NCBI GenBank assembly: GCA_039619475.1
Contig: CM077115.1
Location: 106,180,393 to 106,244,392 of the forward strand
Length of the DNA: 64,000 nt
Reading direction: 5' to 3'
DNA from: Icerya purchasi
Lineage: Eukaryota; Arthropoda; Insecta; Hemiptera; Monophlebidae
The translations under genes were made by a program, and so were the position numbers. The first letter of the stretch is position 1; the number at the start of each line of letters is the position of its first letter. The notes under the pieces are model-generated. The model was given only the letters and a program-made list of their open reading frames with translations, searched no databases and was not told the origin of the DNA. Of this stretch, positions 13,419 through 25,755 are shown one piece after another.

Positions 13419-14814
13419 TGCATTTCATCGTTGTTTTAAATATTTTCAAGGCTTTACACTAAATTCTTCGTATCAGCATAAAACTTTTTATAGTCGCTGT
13501 ACGGCCGCTGTGATATATTCAGATGTGATACGGTCACACACTTATGCCTTTTAGCACACACTACCTATGACGAGGTAGCGTATTATTACTACTATTATCT
13601 TTTTATTCATATTTACACATTGTATGTATTCAGTGACAATGGCATTTTAATTCCTTTGAAATTATTGTAAAGTAAAAAAATTTAGAAATAGAAAATTTTA
13701 ATTATTTATAGATGCTTTCGTCGGAGTGTGTGACTCCGAAATAATTACAATTTTCCGCTTCTAAGTTTATCCTGGCATTAATAATTTCATATTGATACCG
13801 AAAATGGATTGTAATGATTTTAATTTCGATAGTGAAAAATTTACGTTCGCCCACGATTAAACTACACGCTAAATTTAAAATTTATAACGAGAAATGCGCG
13901 AATTACTCGTTATTATCATCATTAAGAGAAACGGAAAGAAATAAGAAATATAAAATTGAAAACACAATATCGTTAAAATCTGCCAAAAGGCATCATCGCA
14001 GATCCCCGTGTACATCGCTAAGTAAGTAATGGGAATTCAACACTTTCTTTCACGTCATATTCGAAAGAAGACATCCATTTTTAACGTAAAACTGAAAATG
14101 TTAAAAATTTTAGAGAAAAATACGGCGCAAGGGGGATAGTGCAGTATGTTGCGATTGCCGTCGCGAGAAATGTTTCTACGGCATTCTACAGAATCCACCG
14201 CCACACAAACAAGTAGTTTGTTACGAACATAGGCTCTTTCTTTTATGATGCATTTTTTTTTCTATTACTTTTCACAGTTTCTTCGCCGGATTCCAAATAG
14301 CGAGCTAATATTTAAAAAAAAAAAAAAAAAACTGTTCCAAACACGCTAGAATGTTCAAATTGCCCTGAGACGGAATTCGATTTCTTGAGGGGGGGGGGGC
14401 TCGTTGGTCCGCCAGAAATTGCGACGATATCGATCAATTATCGTCGAGGTCGTCTTAAATAATATGCATATCCCAGAATGCCCGCATTTACGAATAGCGA
14501 AAATAGTAAAATTACATTATTGTAACAGACGCGTATAAACGTCACGCACTGAAGCACATTGAATTGAGTTAACTGGAATGTTCCGATTCGGGCGCTTCAC
14601 TGCGAAATAACAAAAAAAAAAAAAAAAAAAAAAAAAAAAGGAAGATAGTTAAAAATCCTAAATATGACGATGGACTTTTATATATGAGACGTGAAAAATA
14701 ATTTTAAACGAGAGTGAAAATTACAAATTTATTTCGTACATCAGATCGAATAATAAATATTAAACGATTAAAACCAATAACCGAACGCGAACGCTACGTT
14801 TCAGTAATATATAA

Positions 14815-14848
<34 letters not shown>

Positions 14849-14874
14849 GCGAAAAAAACGCGAATCGATATATC
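13419..14874. other. AT-rich stretch downstream of the 14.9-kb exon, no gene seen
   Basis: Contains A-runs at 14314-14331 and 14611-14639, a G10 run near 14390, and a minus-strand AATAAA at 14728-14733. That signal lies about 145 nt past the stop of the 14.9-kb exon and is a candidate polyadenylation signal. Nothing else is recognisable. Confidence 0.45.
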
Positions 14875-15128
14875 TTAATTATTTAACAACTGTTTATGAA
14901 CATTAATAAAGTGAGACTTCAACTGATTTCGATGAGAAAAAGCTTTCACACAAACGTCACACTTGAACTGTTTCTCTTTGCCACATTCGTACTTCAAATG
15001 ACGGGTCAGGTGATGTTTGTTTTTGTAAGCCCTAGGGCAGTTTGGGCAACAAAAATTACGAATTTCGTATCCTCCGGTCTGGATAATACTTTCGTAGTCG
15101 TACAGAGAAGCGAAACTTCGAATAACAT
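14875..15128 (-). CDS. lola: lola-type alternative terminal zinc-finger exon
   Basis: Acceptor TTTCTGTTTGTTGCGCAG, then AT of a split codon and 83 residues to TAA (14875-14877). The N-terminal 25 residues are low in recognisable motifs. Finger one is C27-x2-C30-x12-H43-x4-C48, linker Glu-Cys-Gly-Lys, finger two C56-x2-C59-x12-H72-x4-H77, then a short tail ending Asn-Asn. All zinc ligands and the usual Phe and Leu core positions are present. A Met further upstream in the same frame lies in TA-rich intron and is not a real start. A minus-strand AATAAA lies about 145 nt downstream. Confidence 0.9.
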
Positions 15129-15548
15129 CTGCGCAACAAACAGAAATGATTAAACTCGTTATTATACACAGAATGAAAAAGGAAAACGAATTGGCTAATA
15201 AACTATACAAACCGTAACAACTACATGTCACACGATAGTGGCATAATGTGAAATAAAAAAACAAAAATATATATATACACACATACATATATATATATAC
15301 ATATATATACATATACACATATATATATATATAATACCGGAAAAATTACTGCTCACTTCACACATGATTATGCAATGGAGTACTTTTTTTTTACGAACAA
15401 AAAATTAAGAAATTGTAATTAACATTTTTGAAAACGAAACAAGTGCAACCTATAACATACGCTCAGTAATAATACGTACATACATATACATATATATATT
15501 ATATACATATGCATATACATATACATAATATATTATATTTATATATAC

Positions 15549-15587
<39 letters not shown>

Positions 15588-17670
15588 TAATATATATAAA
15601 TATATATATTATATAATATGTAAAATAAAAAAATGGCATCACGTGTTATTTAAATTTTTAAAGAAAAATTCAATACAAATGTCAATTCAAAAACTTTACA
15701 CCAATTTAACCGTTTTTTTTTTTTTTTTTTTTTTTAATTCAATTCTTTTCTCTTTTTTACTACTTTATCCGGCTCCAAATTTTAAAAAATACACGTAAAA
15801 ATATCTAGTAATATCAAAGAAACACGTTAAAATTAAAAAAGATATCCCCACCCAATCACATGCAAAAGCTCTTAATCTTAAGCCCGTCTTAAAATAATCT
15901 AGCCAACAGATTAAACAGATTAAAGATGGTGGAAAGATCGCGCCAAGAGCTAGATATCGTTTTACTCGTTAGGAGAAAGTTTAGCTTTTTAAAAACTCCC
16001 ATACAGATAAGCGCCAGCGGCGTTATCTGTCATTGAAACTATTAGAAAACCTTCTAAATTTCGGTCAGCTACAAAGTGATTTCGGAACCGGTTCACGCTG
16101 AAATTTGGCAAACCGCGTGTGACGTCACTTTCTGCATAATCAAACTGGAATTTTGAGAAACCGCGACGTCACTACTCGACCTACTATTTACTTCGTTATA
16201 TTTGACGAATACAAGGCACATGAAAAAATACTGAGCGGTTTTATAATAAATATGTTAATTTAAAGAAGTCTGATTTTCATTTATGTTTTATAAGCCGCGT
16301 AATAAAAATTATTATAAAACGAAACTGCAATGTTTGCTGCTTAGTGCTTGACAATTAACAGCAGCGTGCACCTATTAAGACAGTTTAATGTTGTCCCCGT
16401 TCATGTTTTACAAATCTTTACTTAATGAAAGTTTGGAAAAATTAAAATAAAAGAATTGCCTTATATTTTTTTAAATTTTCGAAAAATACATATGTACCTA
16501 CGATTTCATAACATATAAATATACTTTTATTTGAATAATATATGTATTCCCGTATTTCCGCGTTATTGGTTTTCTTTTTTCTTTTTTTTTTTTTTTTTTT
16601 TCGGGTGGAGGGGCGTCAACTATGACCATCATAATCCAGTATAAGTGAAATTTTTCGAAGTGTCAGTGTGCGGTAGAGGGATATTCTGTCCCCCGAACGG
16701 AGCCCAACTATAACTAATTAAACTGCGCCACGATGTAGCTGCTGGGTTTTATTTCGGTTTCTTAATTTAAAGACATTTAAAGGTAATTACAAAAATACCT
16801 TCTTATTAAGGGATTACTCCGCGAATTACCCCCGTATCTATTTACGCCACCGCGGTACGTGGGACTAAATTTATTAAATCAAGACTTTTAGACTAACAGA
16901 TTGAATAACAACGTGGGCGCAGTATTTGAAAGCATGTTGGTTAATGATATTTGGGTTAAGGTAAAAGTTTTTTTCCGGGATTGTGTAACTCTTCCGTTCT
17001 GGCAAACTAACGGTGCGAGTAATCGTTTAAAAACATTTTTCAACGTCTCAACTGGAAAATTTGAGACATACCGACACGACTCATGATCGAAAAAAAAAGA
17101 GAAATGAATCGAGACTAAATTGATGATTTTAGATGTTTTAAATTGATTTTATTTGAAAATAATTGATCTCGGCTGTACAAAATTTATTTTTACCGATTCC
17201 GTATTATTATTTACCGAGGATCACGATTATGTTTCCTTTTTTCTACCTTTTTTCTACCTTTTTCCTGTTTTACAACGTAAAGCTAAATTTAGGTCTAGTT
17301 TTAAATGAAAAAACATTTTAAGAAAAAAATGGAAACAAATTAGATCAATATTTGCAAAAAAACTTTTACCTAAACAGTTAACAAAAATTATTTTCTTTAC
17401 CATCAACACCACTATAAATGTTCACTTTCCGGATAGTACTAGACCGTATAAATAAGTCTCAAAAGTATCAATGGGTGGTGATTTTAATCGGTTCTTTTTT
17501 TTCAAAATAATTTAAACCTACCTTATTATATCTAAGCATCCTTTAATTAGTTAATAAGATTAATAATTATAAACGCAAATAGCAAATACCTTAAGTATAA
17601 AAAAACAAAATATGCTAAGTTTTCGGGAAATCTTATCTTCAAAATTAAAAAAAAAAACATTAGTAAAGAT
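15129..17670. other. Intronic sequence with TA-rich tracts and a GC-richer island near 16.0-16.2 kb
   Basis: 15270-15620 is dominated by TATA/CATA repeats, and 16579-16600 is a poly-T run. The segment 15990-16200 is more complex and carries the candidate regulatory motifs listed separately. Remaining short frames have no recognisable domain. Confidence 0.4.
16003..16163. promoter_or_regulatory. Candidate regulatory cluster: GATA palindrome and CRE-like sites
   Basis: 16003-16030 is an imperfect palindrome: ACAGATAA and TTATCTGT arms around CGCC/GGCG, containing two inverted GATA motifs. About 90 bp on, two copies of AAACCGCG(TGTG)ACGTCACT occur about 35 bp apart, the first holding a perfect TGACGTCA (CRE/ATF consensus). 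It lies upstream of the 14.9-kb exon on the minus strand. Its function is inference from motif content only. Confidence 0.3.
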
Positions 17671-17911
17671 GTCGTACACATTGGCGCACTCAAGGGGGGT
17701 GCCACGGGGCCATTGCTCCCCCAAAAAATCTTTGAAATCTTAATTTCGTTTTGTAATGTTTTGTTTTCTTAAATTTTTTTTAAAAAAACATACATATTTA
17801 CTTTTTGCTTATATTACAAGTACAATATTATATACTTTTAACTAATTTTTTAAAAATAAAATTCGTATGTTTACCTTATTTGTGCTTATTACAAACATAA
17901 TGTTACGTTTC

Positions 17912-17942
<31 letters not shown>

Positions 17943-18151
17943 TTTTAAATAAAATTCGTCAGTTTTGTAATTTTTGTAAAAAAAATATTCGTTAATTTTG
18001 TTTTTTTTGTTTTTTTTTTTTTTTATTTTAATTTACAGACCACAGAAATAGACAGGTACTTAGTGGAGTTACCGAGTTACCACTCCCTAACTCATCTTCT
18101 AAATTCTAGCCCCGACCAAAAAAAAATCCTGAGTGCGCCTTTGGTCGTACA
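17671..18151. mobile_element. Non-autonomous hAT-type element with perfect 8-bp target-site duplication
   Basis: GTCGTACA is repeated exactly at 17671-17678 and 18144-18151. Between them the ends read CATTGGCGCACTC and, reverse-complemented, CAAAGGCGCACTC. An 8-bp duplication is characteristic of hAT transposons. The 465-bp body is A/T-rich with a (TTA)n tract near 17918-17942 and no transposase frame. Confidence 0.85.
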
Positions 18152-18897
18152 TATGTATTATATATAAGTTTATTTACATACATACATATATATATCAATA
18201 TCATGTTCGTCTTTAATAATATTTTTCTTTTTCATTTAACAGACATGATTACAGAGACCGCATTATGTTCTACATTCATTTTTACTAATATTCTCTAAGG
18301 TCGAAAATAATATTTTTCCTAAAAAGGTTTCTAGCGTAATTTATTTAATTAGTGTTCCCCCACTGGTCAAAATTCGACCATAATTATTATTAAAAATTTG
18401 GGGAAAACATATATGAATTTTCTCATATTTCCGAAAAAAAATTTTTTTCTACTCTTATACATTCGTCATTGTATATCTGAGAACATACACTTTTATATGT
18501 ACTTACAATACAAAAAAGAATTCATGGTATAATTGAACAAAAAAATAAATTCAATAAAATAACAGTAAATCACGATTTAAAAATCCTCACTTATTGATAT
18601 TAAATGACACCTTAGGATTAAGTACACTGTAAAAAAGCTAATAATGATGATTATTAAGAAAAAGTTAAAACATTTTAGTACGAACAGATTTACTGGCCAT
18701 AGCGAGTTAATTTTTCATTTTCGTATTAATTTTTTATTTAAATAACAAAACAAAAAAAAAAAAACAAAAAAAAACAAAAAAAAAAGGAAAATCGGAGAAG
18801 AAAAAGGTACTTGAATTTGTCTGTGCCTATTTATATATACTAAAGATATTACTTAGAATCTACGAAACACAAATGCAGACAATATTGAATTAAATAA

Positions 18898-19255
18898 CGC
18901 GGGTAGTCCAGGCTTGGAACGACCAATTGTTAAAGTATGGACTTAATGTCAATGTCCAGAAAACCGAGTATTTCCCAACGGATCCAAATATCAGCGGATC
19001 TATCCAAGTCGACAGCGAATTACTGCCGCGAGCACAAACAGTTGTAAATATCTCGGATGCCAGAAAAGCAAATCGCTGATGGCACCGGTAGACAGAGTAC
19101 AAGTCAATGGCAAGCGGTCGGTAGGTGAAAAGAAGATGGATAGATGTTGTCGCGGCTGATGTCAGCAGAGTCGAAACCCATCCCTAGTATTTGACCGTTC
19201 TGGCTGGAAGCGCGCCGCAAGTCAAGCAGACCCTGCTCCAACGAGAAAATACCGA
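18898..19255 (+). mobile_element. Decayed non-LTR retrotransposon fragment, reverse-transcriptase 3' part
   Basis: Plus-strand translation across frames gives a Trp, then GLNVNVQKTEYF, an SIQVDSELLPRA segment, KYLGC, and finally DRSGWKR with ADPAPTR. This order (KTEY, VDG-LPR, KYLG, then a basic D-R-W-x-ADPA tail) is typical of the C-terminal part of LINE reverse transcriptases (RTE-like or similar). Several frameshifts and stops are present, so it is dead. It is followed by another fragment at 19285-19752. Confidence 0.5.
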
Positions 19256-19284
19256 AGAAAGAGAAGAAAGCGCATTACAAACGC

Positions 19285-19752
19285 GGATTAAAATTAAATT
19301 TTGATGAAATTCACGAAATCGAATAAAAAATAGGAAACAAAATTGTGAAAAACGTGGACCAGTTCCGTTATTTAGGAGCAACCTCATTACTAATGACGAA
19401 AGGGACACAATAGGAATAAAGAATCGCTATGTCCAAGCTGACGTCCAAAAACATCGTATCCATACTAAGAGATAGAAAATTGAACATTGAAACTCCTATT
19501 CAGCGTGCCATGTCATATCTCCATAAATGTAGCCTCCTCAAAACGCCGATAATTATTGTACGGGATATCTTAACCAGAAGAACCCAGCATCAGAGAAAAC
19601 GGGTGTCTTCGTGCTGGGGCTTCACGAGAGAAAGTCGAAGGAAAAGCACTCAGAGGAATGAAACGCCTGGAAATGATAAGTGTACTCGCTTCGGAGAAAA
19701 CAAAGTAGAACATATAATAAAGGGCGATGCTCAAGAAATACCAGTTTTTATG
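19285..19752 (+). mobile_element. Second decayed LINE reverse-transcriptase fragment
   Basis: Plus-strand pieces read VDQFRYLGAT, then (after a shift) the TNDERD type, then SKNIVSILRDRKLNIETPIQRA. This matches the region after the KYLG motif of LINE polymerases, where a family-typical basic segment follows. It is interrupted by stops. Its right edge coincides with the target-site duplication of the hAT element that follows. Confidence 0.5.
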
Positions 19753-21001
19753 ATGTAGGCCAGCAGTTTCCAAAGTGGGTTTCGCGAGAAAATCATTAGG
19801 GTTGCCTTCCAACTGGAAAAACCGGGAAATCGAGAATAAGCCAAAATTTTTTCTTAAAACGGGAAAGAAATAGAAATAGCCGAAAAGGGGATATTTTCGA
19901 TAAGAGAGAAAAACATTTAAATTAAAAAATAAAAGCGTTGTTTTAACATATTTCGTTCAACAATTAATTATGAAACCCTTCCCCTTATTTACACCAAATA
20001 GACTGTCGGTAAGCCTTATTTTAGTAGTCAAAAAGAAACTGCGTTCCTTTTTATGTTAGTTGGTGTCCATTCTTTTACCTAAAGCAACATTTTTTTTTTA
20101 TAACAACGGATCTATTTTGGCTTATGAAATTAGCTCATGTTGCCGAAATCTTTACAAGAAAAAACAACAACCACATTTACTACGAGAGACAAAATAACAA
20201 CTCTAAAAAGGAAACTTAATTTCTGGGTTTCTTGCATGGAAATAAACAATGTTGAATGTTTTCTACTTTTAAATGAAATTCTACAAGAAAACATGATAGA
20301 ATTACTAACTGAAATTCAAAACTTCATTAGTGAATATTTGTGGCGCACCTGTTAAAAGCTTTGTCAGAATACTTCCCCCGATTTTACCGATAATGACATC
20401 GACCGGGTACGAAAAAGTCCATTTATCAATAAAGATAAATCTGAAACTTTATCAATGCTGGAATATGAATCACTCCAATTGTGATATTCAGAGTTCAACT
20501 GCTTTAAAATACACATTTAAATCAGTGTCACTTAAAGGGGTTCGGGGTTAGTATTACTAAGAATTTTTTTTTTTAACTCTGCTCCCTTTTGATAACTACG
20601 TATAGATGCCAAACAAACAGGCTTTTCAACTAATACATAAACGAAAAATAAATTCAGGAGCAAATTGAATGCTATTCCCCGGGTGAACGCATATAACTGT
20701 GTCTGATTAAGTTTTAAAACCGTTATTAGTAAAATAGTGAAACAATTTCATTCTTCGGATTGATTTAAAAATTTTTATTAAATAAAAATTTATTTACCTA
20801 TATTTGAAGTTGCGATAGCTTTTATTATAAGAAGTTAACACAGAATCTGGAATAATCGTAGTAAAAGTTGCAAGTAAAAAGAAAAAGCAATCAAACTTTG
20901 TTTACATATCAACGCTAACTTGTTAAGTTTTCATTCGAGGAAATTTTTATAAAGGGGGTTCGTTCGGCGATCATAAAAGTTTGGGAACCGCTGATACAGG
21001 C
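19753..21001 (+). mobile_element. Decayed ZBED/SCAND3-like hAT transposon with TIRs and imperfect 8-bp duplication
   Basis: The ends read CAGCAGTTTCCAAAG (from 19761) and, reverse-complemented from 20993, CAGCGGTTCCCAAAC. They are flanked by ATGTAGGC (19753-19760) and ATACAGGC (20994-21001), an 8-bp duplication with two changes. Inside, 20137-20355 encodes a segment with DKITTLKRKLNFW and FLLLNEIL. About 20360-20550, in another frame, gives a VRKSPF-like segment, TLSMLEYESL and FKSVSL. This order is that of the C-terminal transposase region of ZBED5/FAM200-type hAT proteins. Frame breaks and a very small coding remnant make it non-functional. Confidence 0.65.
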
Positions 21002-22750
21002 AAACTACCGACAAGCAAACGCCACCGGGAAAAGCGGAGGATGTTTGTTATTCGCGTTTATGATTATTCGCTACTTTTACTAGAACTCCGCACCTGCATA
21101 AAAAGGTGCAATAACATTCTCGCTATAGTAATGCACTTATACAACGTAATAGCGCCTGCACAATAAATAAAGAATATCGAATATGTTTTTAAGTAAACCT
21201 TCAACTCGTAATTCCCGACTAGGCAAAATTCGAAAACTGTTAAAATTTATATCCGAAAATAACCCCCCACTCCGCACGCTGCATTAAAAATAAGCCAATC
21301 ATCGTCGCAGAAATATCCTAAAACAGCCGATTCGTATACCTCGAATATGCAGCATATAATGAGATCAATTATATATACATAGATACAAACGCTCAATATA
21401 TTACGATAAATTTTGAAAACATAAAATATAAACTAATTAATTTCGAACAATTTCGTTCACGGATCACAGAATGTAATAGGTATAAAGAAATAGAGAACAC
21501 AATATTATTATTGATTCGTAGCTAGTCGGTGTTTTTATACACTTTATGTTTTCAATTTACCAATAATATGTCGAATGTTCGTATCTATGTAATTAATTTA
21601 GCAAATATATGTTTCGTATGGCAAAATGCCAACGACCTATTATAATCTTATCTGCGCCGATAAAAGTAAGGATTGTTATGTAATAATAATGAAATATACC
21701 GAAATAATTATTGAATCAGCACACCGAAGAGGGTTAATATTTCTAGAAGCCCGAAAAAATTGAAGTTGACGCATTCTGCAATGGATATGACAAAACATGC
21801 ACAGAGTGTGCTCAAGCTGTCGGGGTAAACACGCGTTAAAGGTTACCATCAGAGTGCACCCTGCAATAAGCTGCGCGCGCATTGTGATTTTGAGTACCTT
21901 AAGAGATCTGCGTGTAGAAAATAACAATTGGGAATAAATAAAATTTAAAAATATCAACAATCTAAAAAAAACAATAATCTCTTTCATACAAGTAAACGCG
22001 GTTTTATTTAAAAAACATATATATATATATATCTATATCTATATATCTAACTTATCAATTAAACACCGCTGGAGCAATGAATCTCAATGAAGGGGCTGCT
22101 AATAAGCGTTCAACGGTCTTCAATGTCGCCAACAAACACGTTCACTTGCGACCTCTCTAACGCGTCTATTCCAGTTACCGTGTAGCCAGGATCTTCAAAA
22201 ACCTCCAGAGTCAACTACACATCTCGATAGGCGATTGAAACTGTCATCGTTGCCTACTGATACGTGTTAAAAAAGAATCTCACTGTCGGCTCAGTCTCAT
22301 CTGTACTGCATTACAATTTACACAGGGCTGCTATTTCTGGAACTAACGAATAATCTTGCGCCTTCAAGTATACATTAATGGAAATAAGTACAAAAAATCG
22401 TTTAACAAATGCACGCACCTTTCGTTTCACAGCAAAAGAAATAAGTATATGCAACAGTATGTTGACATAAATTTTATTTAAATACAATTGAACGGGTTGC
22501 CCCCGTTATATCTTGAACCATTAAAATTTTATCTCACCGGTTGTACAGCGTCTGCGCATTATCAGCGAGCAAATGATAACGTTTGATTTAAAACTAATAC
22601 AGGTAAATACATCGCAGCAGACGGCAAAGAGAAAAAAGTGTTTCATAGCGTTAACTTTTAATTTTATTTAAGAATAACGAACACAATCAATTATACATGT
22701 ATAATACAAACGTTTAAATATAAATGTCGCGTACAGGTGCATTCAAATAA

Positions 22751-22783
<33 letters not shown>
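21002..22783. other. Intronic sequence, no confirmed gene
   Basis: Mostly unique AT-rich DNA with (TA)n at 22017-22031 and 22754-22782. A minus-strand segment around 21680-21930 weakly resembles a decayed zinc-finger exon (see findings). Nothing else is recognisable. Confidence 0.4.
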
Positions 22784-22787
<4 letters not shown>

Positions 22788-22972
22788 CATTTTGGCCTCA
22801 CAAGGAGCCCTCTTTCTCTTCTATGCTTTGTATAAAATGATAAAAATTTACAACGTCTGATACATTTTTTTGTTACAAAATTTAATGGGTGCACGTTTTC
22901 ATTTAACATTTAACTTTTATTACCAAAATTGGAACATTTTTTCTAATGGAAACCGGCCTAAGAATTACGTTG

Positions 22973-22975
<3 letters not shown>
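22784..22975 (-). mobile_element. TA-embedded stem-loop element, copy 2a (reverse, partial)
   Basis: Reads in reverse: CGGTCATTTTGGCCTCACAA at its left, AAGAATTACGTTGTAA at its right. It lacks part of the interior relative to copy 1. It sits head to head with copy 2b, separated by (TA)n at 22976-23020. Confidence 0.65.

Positions 22976-23020
<45 letters not shown>
22976..23020. repeat. (TA)n microsatellite between two inverted stem-loop elements
   Basis: About 22 TA units joining copies 2a and 2b. Confidence 0.95.
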
Positions 23021-23024
<4 letters not shown>

Positions 23025-23254
23025 TAAAACGTAATTCTTAGGCTACCCCTCATTAGAAAAAATGTCCCAATTTTATGTAACGTTTGTTACATTTTATAGG
23101 ATTTTTGTGATTATGGTATTATATTCATAGGGACAGATTTAAAATTACGTTGTAAATTTTAATAATTTTATACAAAGTATAGGAGAGAAAGAGGCAGAAA
23201 TGTAAGCAAGAGGATTCAAGGGGCACAACCCCTTGTGAGGCCAAAATGACCGAG

Positions 23255-23258
<4 letters not shown>
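23021..23258 (+). mobile_element. TA-embedded stem-loop element, copy 2b
   Basis: Starts AAAACGTAATTCTTAGGC and ends with the GGGGCACAACCCC and GGCCAAAATGACC hairpins, then (TA)n at 23259-23284. It is shorter than copy 1, having lost about 120 bp of the middle. Confidence 0.7.
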
Positions 23259-23284
<26 letters not shown>

Positions 23285-23287
<3 letters not shown>

Positions 23288-25543
23288 CACATATATATTT
23301 ATGGTGATAATATATTGAAAATTAAATGAAAGCCAAGTTAATTAAAAATTGGTTGCAAAGTTACAAACTCAGGAAATGCTAAGAATGTTTAATGTTATTA
23401 CTAAAAGCCGCTCATCGAGAAATTGACCAAAGTACAATAATTCGTGTACCTCTAACACCGAGCGAAATAAGAATAATTTCTTATTCGCGTTGGTGAGCGA
23501 GGATTAAAAACGAACAAAAACGCCTTAAACGCACGTTCGGAAATGAGGTTTTTACGTGTATAAACTACGAAACTCGTACTGCACAGGTAATACAGAACAA
23601 CTGTACATATTCTACGCCGTAATTTTATCTCTATAAATAATACACGGTGGTCCGAGTAAATAATTTTGATTGTACTTGTTCAATTTTTACGTTTAAATGA
23701 AGCGTAGTTTTCTGTATTACAATCGGATTTTATTTTTTTGACATGGTAAGTATACTACAAAAGAAAAATATTTCGATAATCGATTAATATAGCGCGGCAG
23801 CTCGTCAGGTGACGCAAGGGGCAATCTTCAAACTTGTATTTTCATTAAAAATCATGTCGACCTGAAAAAAATACACGCTCTATCGTTGAATGTATAAAAA
23901 AGTTAAGTAAACCAGTAGTAGAATGCGACACTTTTTCCGGTGCTGCTTATCGATATCGCCAGAAGATATGATTAGTCACGTGTGGGATTAACTACGATGA
24001 GTGGAAAGCTAGAACTTAATCAACCTTCAATTTGCTTGAATTTTCGTGCCATTTTTTTAATTTATTTTTTCCCTTAAATTTTGCAACCGGCAATGACAAA
24101 ATCGTCCTATGTTAACTATGGTAAATTGTGATGAAAACTTTAAATGTTTATAATAGGGACAGTTGGTTTACATATATATGGGCGGAAAGAAAAAAGAAAG
24201 AAAAGAAAACTCCTACAAAAATCGTGGTCTCCAAAAAAAAGTTAAGAAGCACTGCGAGGAGCAGGTTTTGTATGGCCTGGTAGAGAGACGTTTAATTACG
24301 TGTAATGTCGCTGCCACGGCTGCTGAATCCAGGTGTACCATCATCGCTGAATGCAAACTCGTGCAACTCCCCCGCATCCAAAAGTTTAAATGTTACAGAG
24401 TAAAAAAGAAGAATTTAAAGAAATTACAGGCGATTCGAATTTAGCTCGGGGGACGGGGCGATTGCTCAAATGAATTTGACATTTTTGAATTTACATTTTT
24501 AAATTTCAGCAATATTTCTGAAGCGGACGCCATTAATACGAGAACATAATTCATTTTACGTAAACACACCGGTGCAAATCAATACAATATGTAAAATCTT
24601 TACACGAATAATGCCGCACGATTTAGTTGCCTAAAAAATAATTGTTGCAAACGATCCTGTCATATCGGAACGCTAAAGGAGGAACGGAGGAAAAAAAGGC
24701 GCTATACACAAATCTTGAGACATTGGAAAATTGTAGAAATACGATTTCGCAAAAAACATTCTTTTCTTTTCTTTTTTTTTTTTTTTGAAGATATAAAAAC
24801 AAACTTCAGTATCATTATATATTGATAGACTCTGAAAGGAAATCATAAAGTATTTTCATTGTTTCCGGCGAAAGCGTTAAAAATAATTAAAGCAAAAATG
24901 TGTACGGATTTACAATATATCGTAACGACAAGAGTAATACAAGCACGTACGAGATAGTAGATTTCCTAATTATTTTGAATGAAAATAAAAAAAAATTTTC
25001 AAAAAAACACCGAAAAAACAAAAATAATAAAAACTCTCGAAAACTTTGAAAAATAGCGACCAACCCTTAAGTCTAGCATAGGAAACGATACATTCCGGCT
25101 CGTTTAAAATGAATTATTAATTTAAATAACGCCCGAAGGTGGATCGAGATTGTCCGATTGAAAATATCAATTGATCGATCGCCAAAATTAATTTTGTAAT
25201 CCAAAAATGGTTTACGAAACGAAATAAACTGAGATTTAAATGCCGTAAACTGTTTTATCTTTACACAATTATTTCTTTCGCAGCCATAAAAAGTAATGCT
25301 AAACCGTTGAAAACTGACGAGCTGCCACCGCCGATATATAATCTTGCCTAAAAGTTGGGACGTGCATCACTCTGCACACGATTATTTATCTCGTTCTTTT
25401 TAAAGCTTGAATAATTTTACGATGACATATTTTGTGATATCTATATGTATTTCTACACATCCACTAACGATATCCGTAGCTGCTTAAATATTAAAAGTTG
25501 TCCATCGGCAGTGCTCTATCGCTACGACGATACACGCAAGCGG
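23285..25543. other. Intronic sequence, no gene seen
   Basis: A-runs and T-runs, for example at 24774-24786, and a plus-strand open frame at 24163-24444 rich in Lys with no recognisable domain. No transposon ends or zinc-finger remnants noticed. Confidence 0.4.
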
Positions 25544-25755
25544 TTAAAGTAATTTTTTATGCACATTAATCATATGCGTTTTCCAGGTACTTTTACGAGC
25601 GAAACACTTATCGCAGTAACTGCAACAGAATTGTTTACTGATTCCGCATTCGAAACGCAAATGCTGAATCAATCCTTGTTTGTAGCTGTATCTGCGACTG
25701 CAGTTCGGACATACGAACGATTCCTCGTCACGGTTCGCGTCTGAGATCGGCAATC
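25544..25755 (-). CDS. lola: lola-type alternative terminal zinc-finger exon (pair with 29.7 kb)
   Basis: Acceptor GTAAAATTAG, then GA of a split codon, Leu-Pro-Ile and 69 residues to TAA. Finger one is C15-x2-C18-x12-H31-x4-C36, finger two C44-x2-C47-x12-H60-x4-H65. It is clearly paralogous to the exon at 29660-29883: both have RRY, QHLRFECG, KQF, a Trp three residues before the His of finger two, and INVH near the end. Both use an AAAATTAG acceptor. The pair looks like a duplication 4.1 kb apart in which both copies kept all ligands. Confidence 0.92.

Noticed and set aside
14896..15153. 85-residue plus-strand frame opposite the 14.9-kb exon (also similar plus-strand frames at 25.6, 29.7, 37.4, 60.1, 62.3 and 63.0 kb)
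   Set aside because: Antisense shadows of the zinc-finger exons and their relics.
24163..24444. 93-residue Lys-rich plus-strand frame
   Set aside because: No recognisable domain and compositionally biased; treated as chance.
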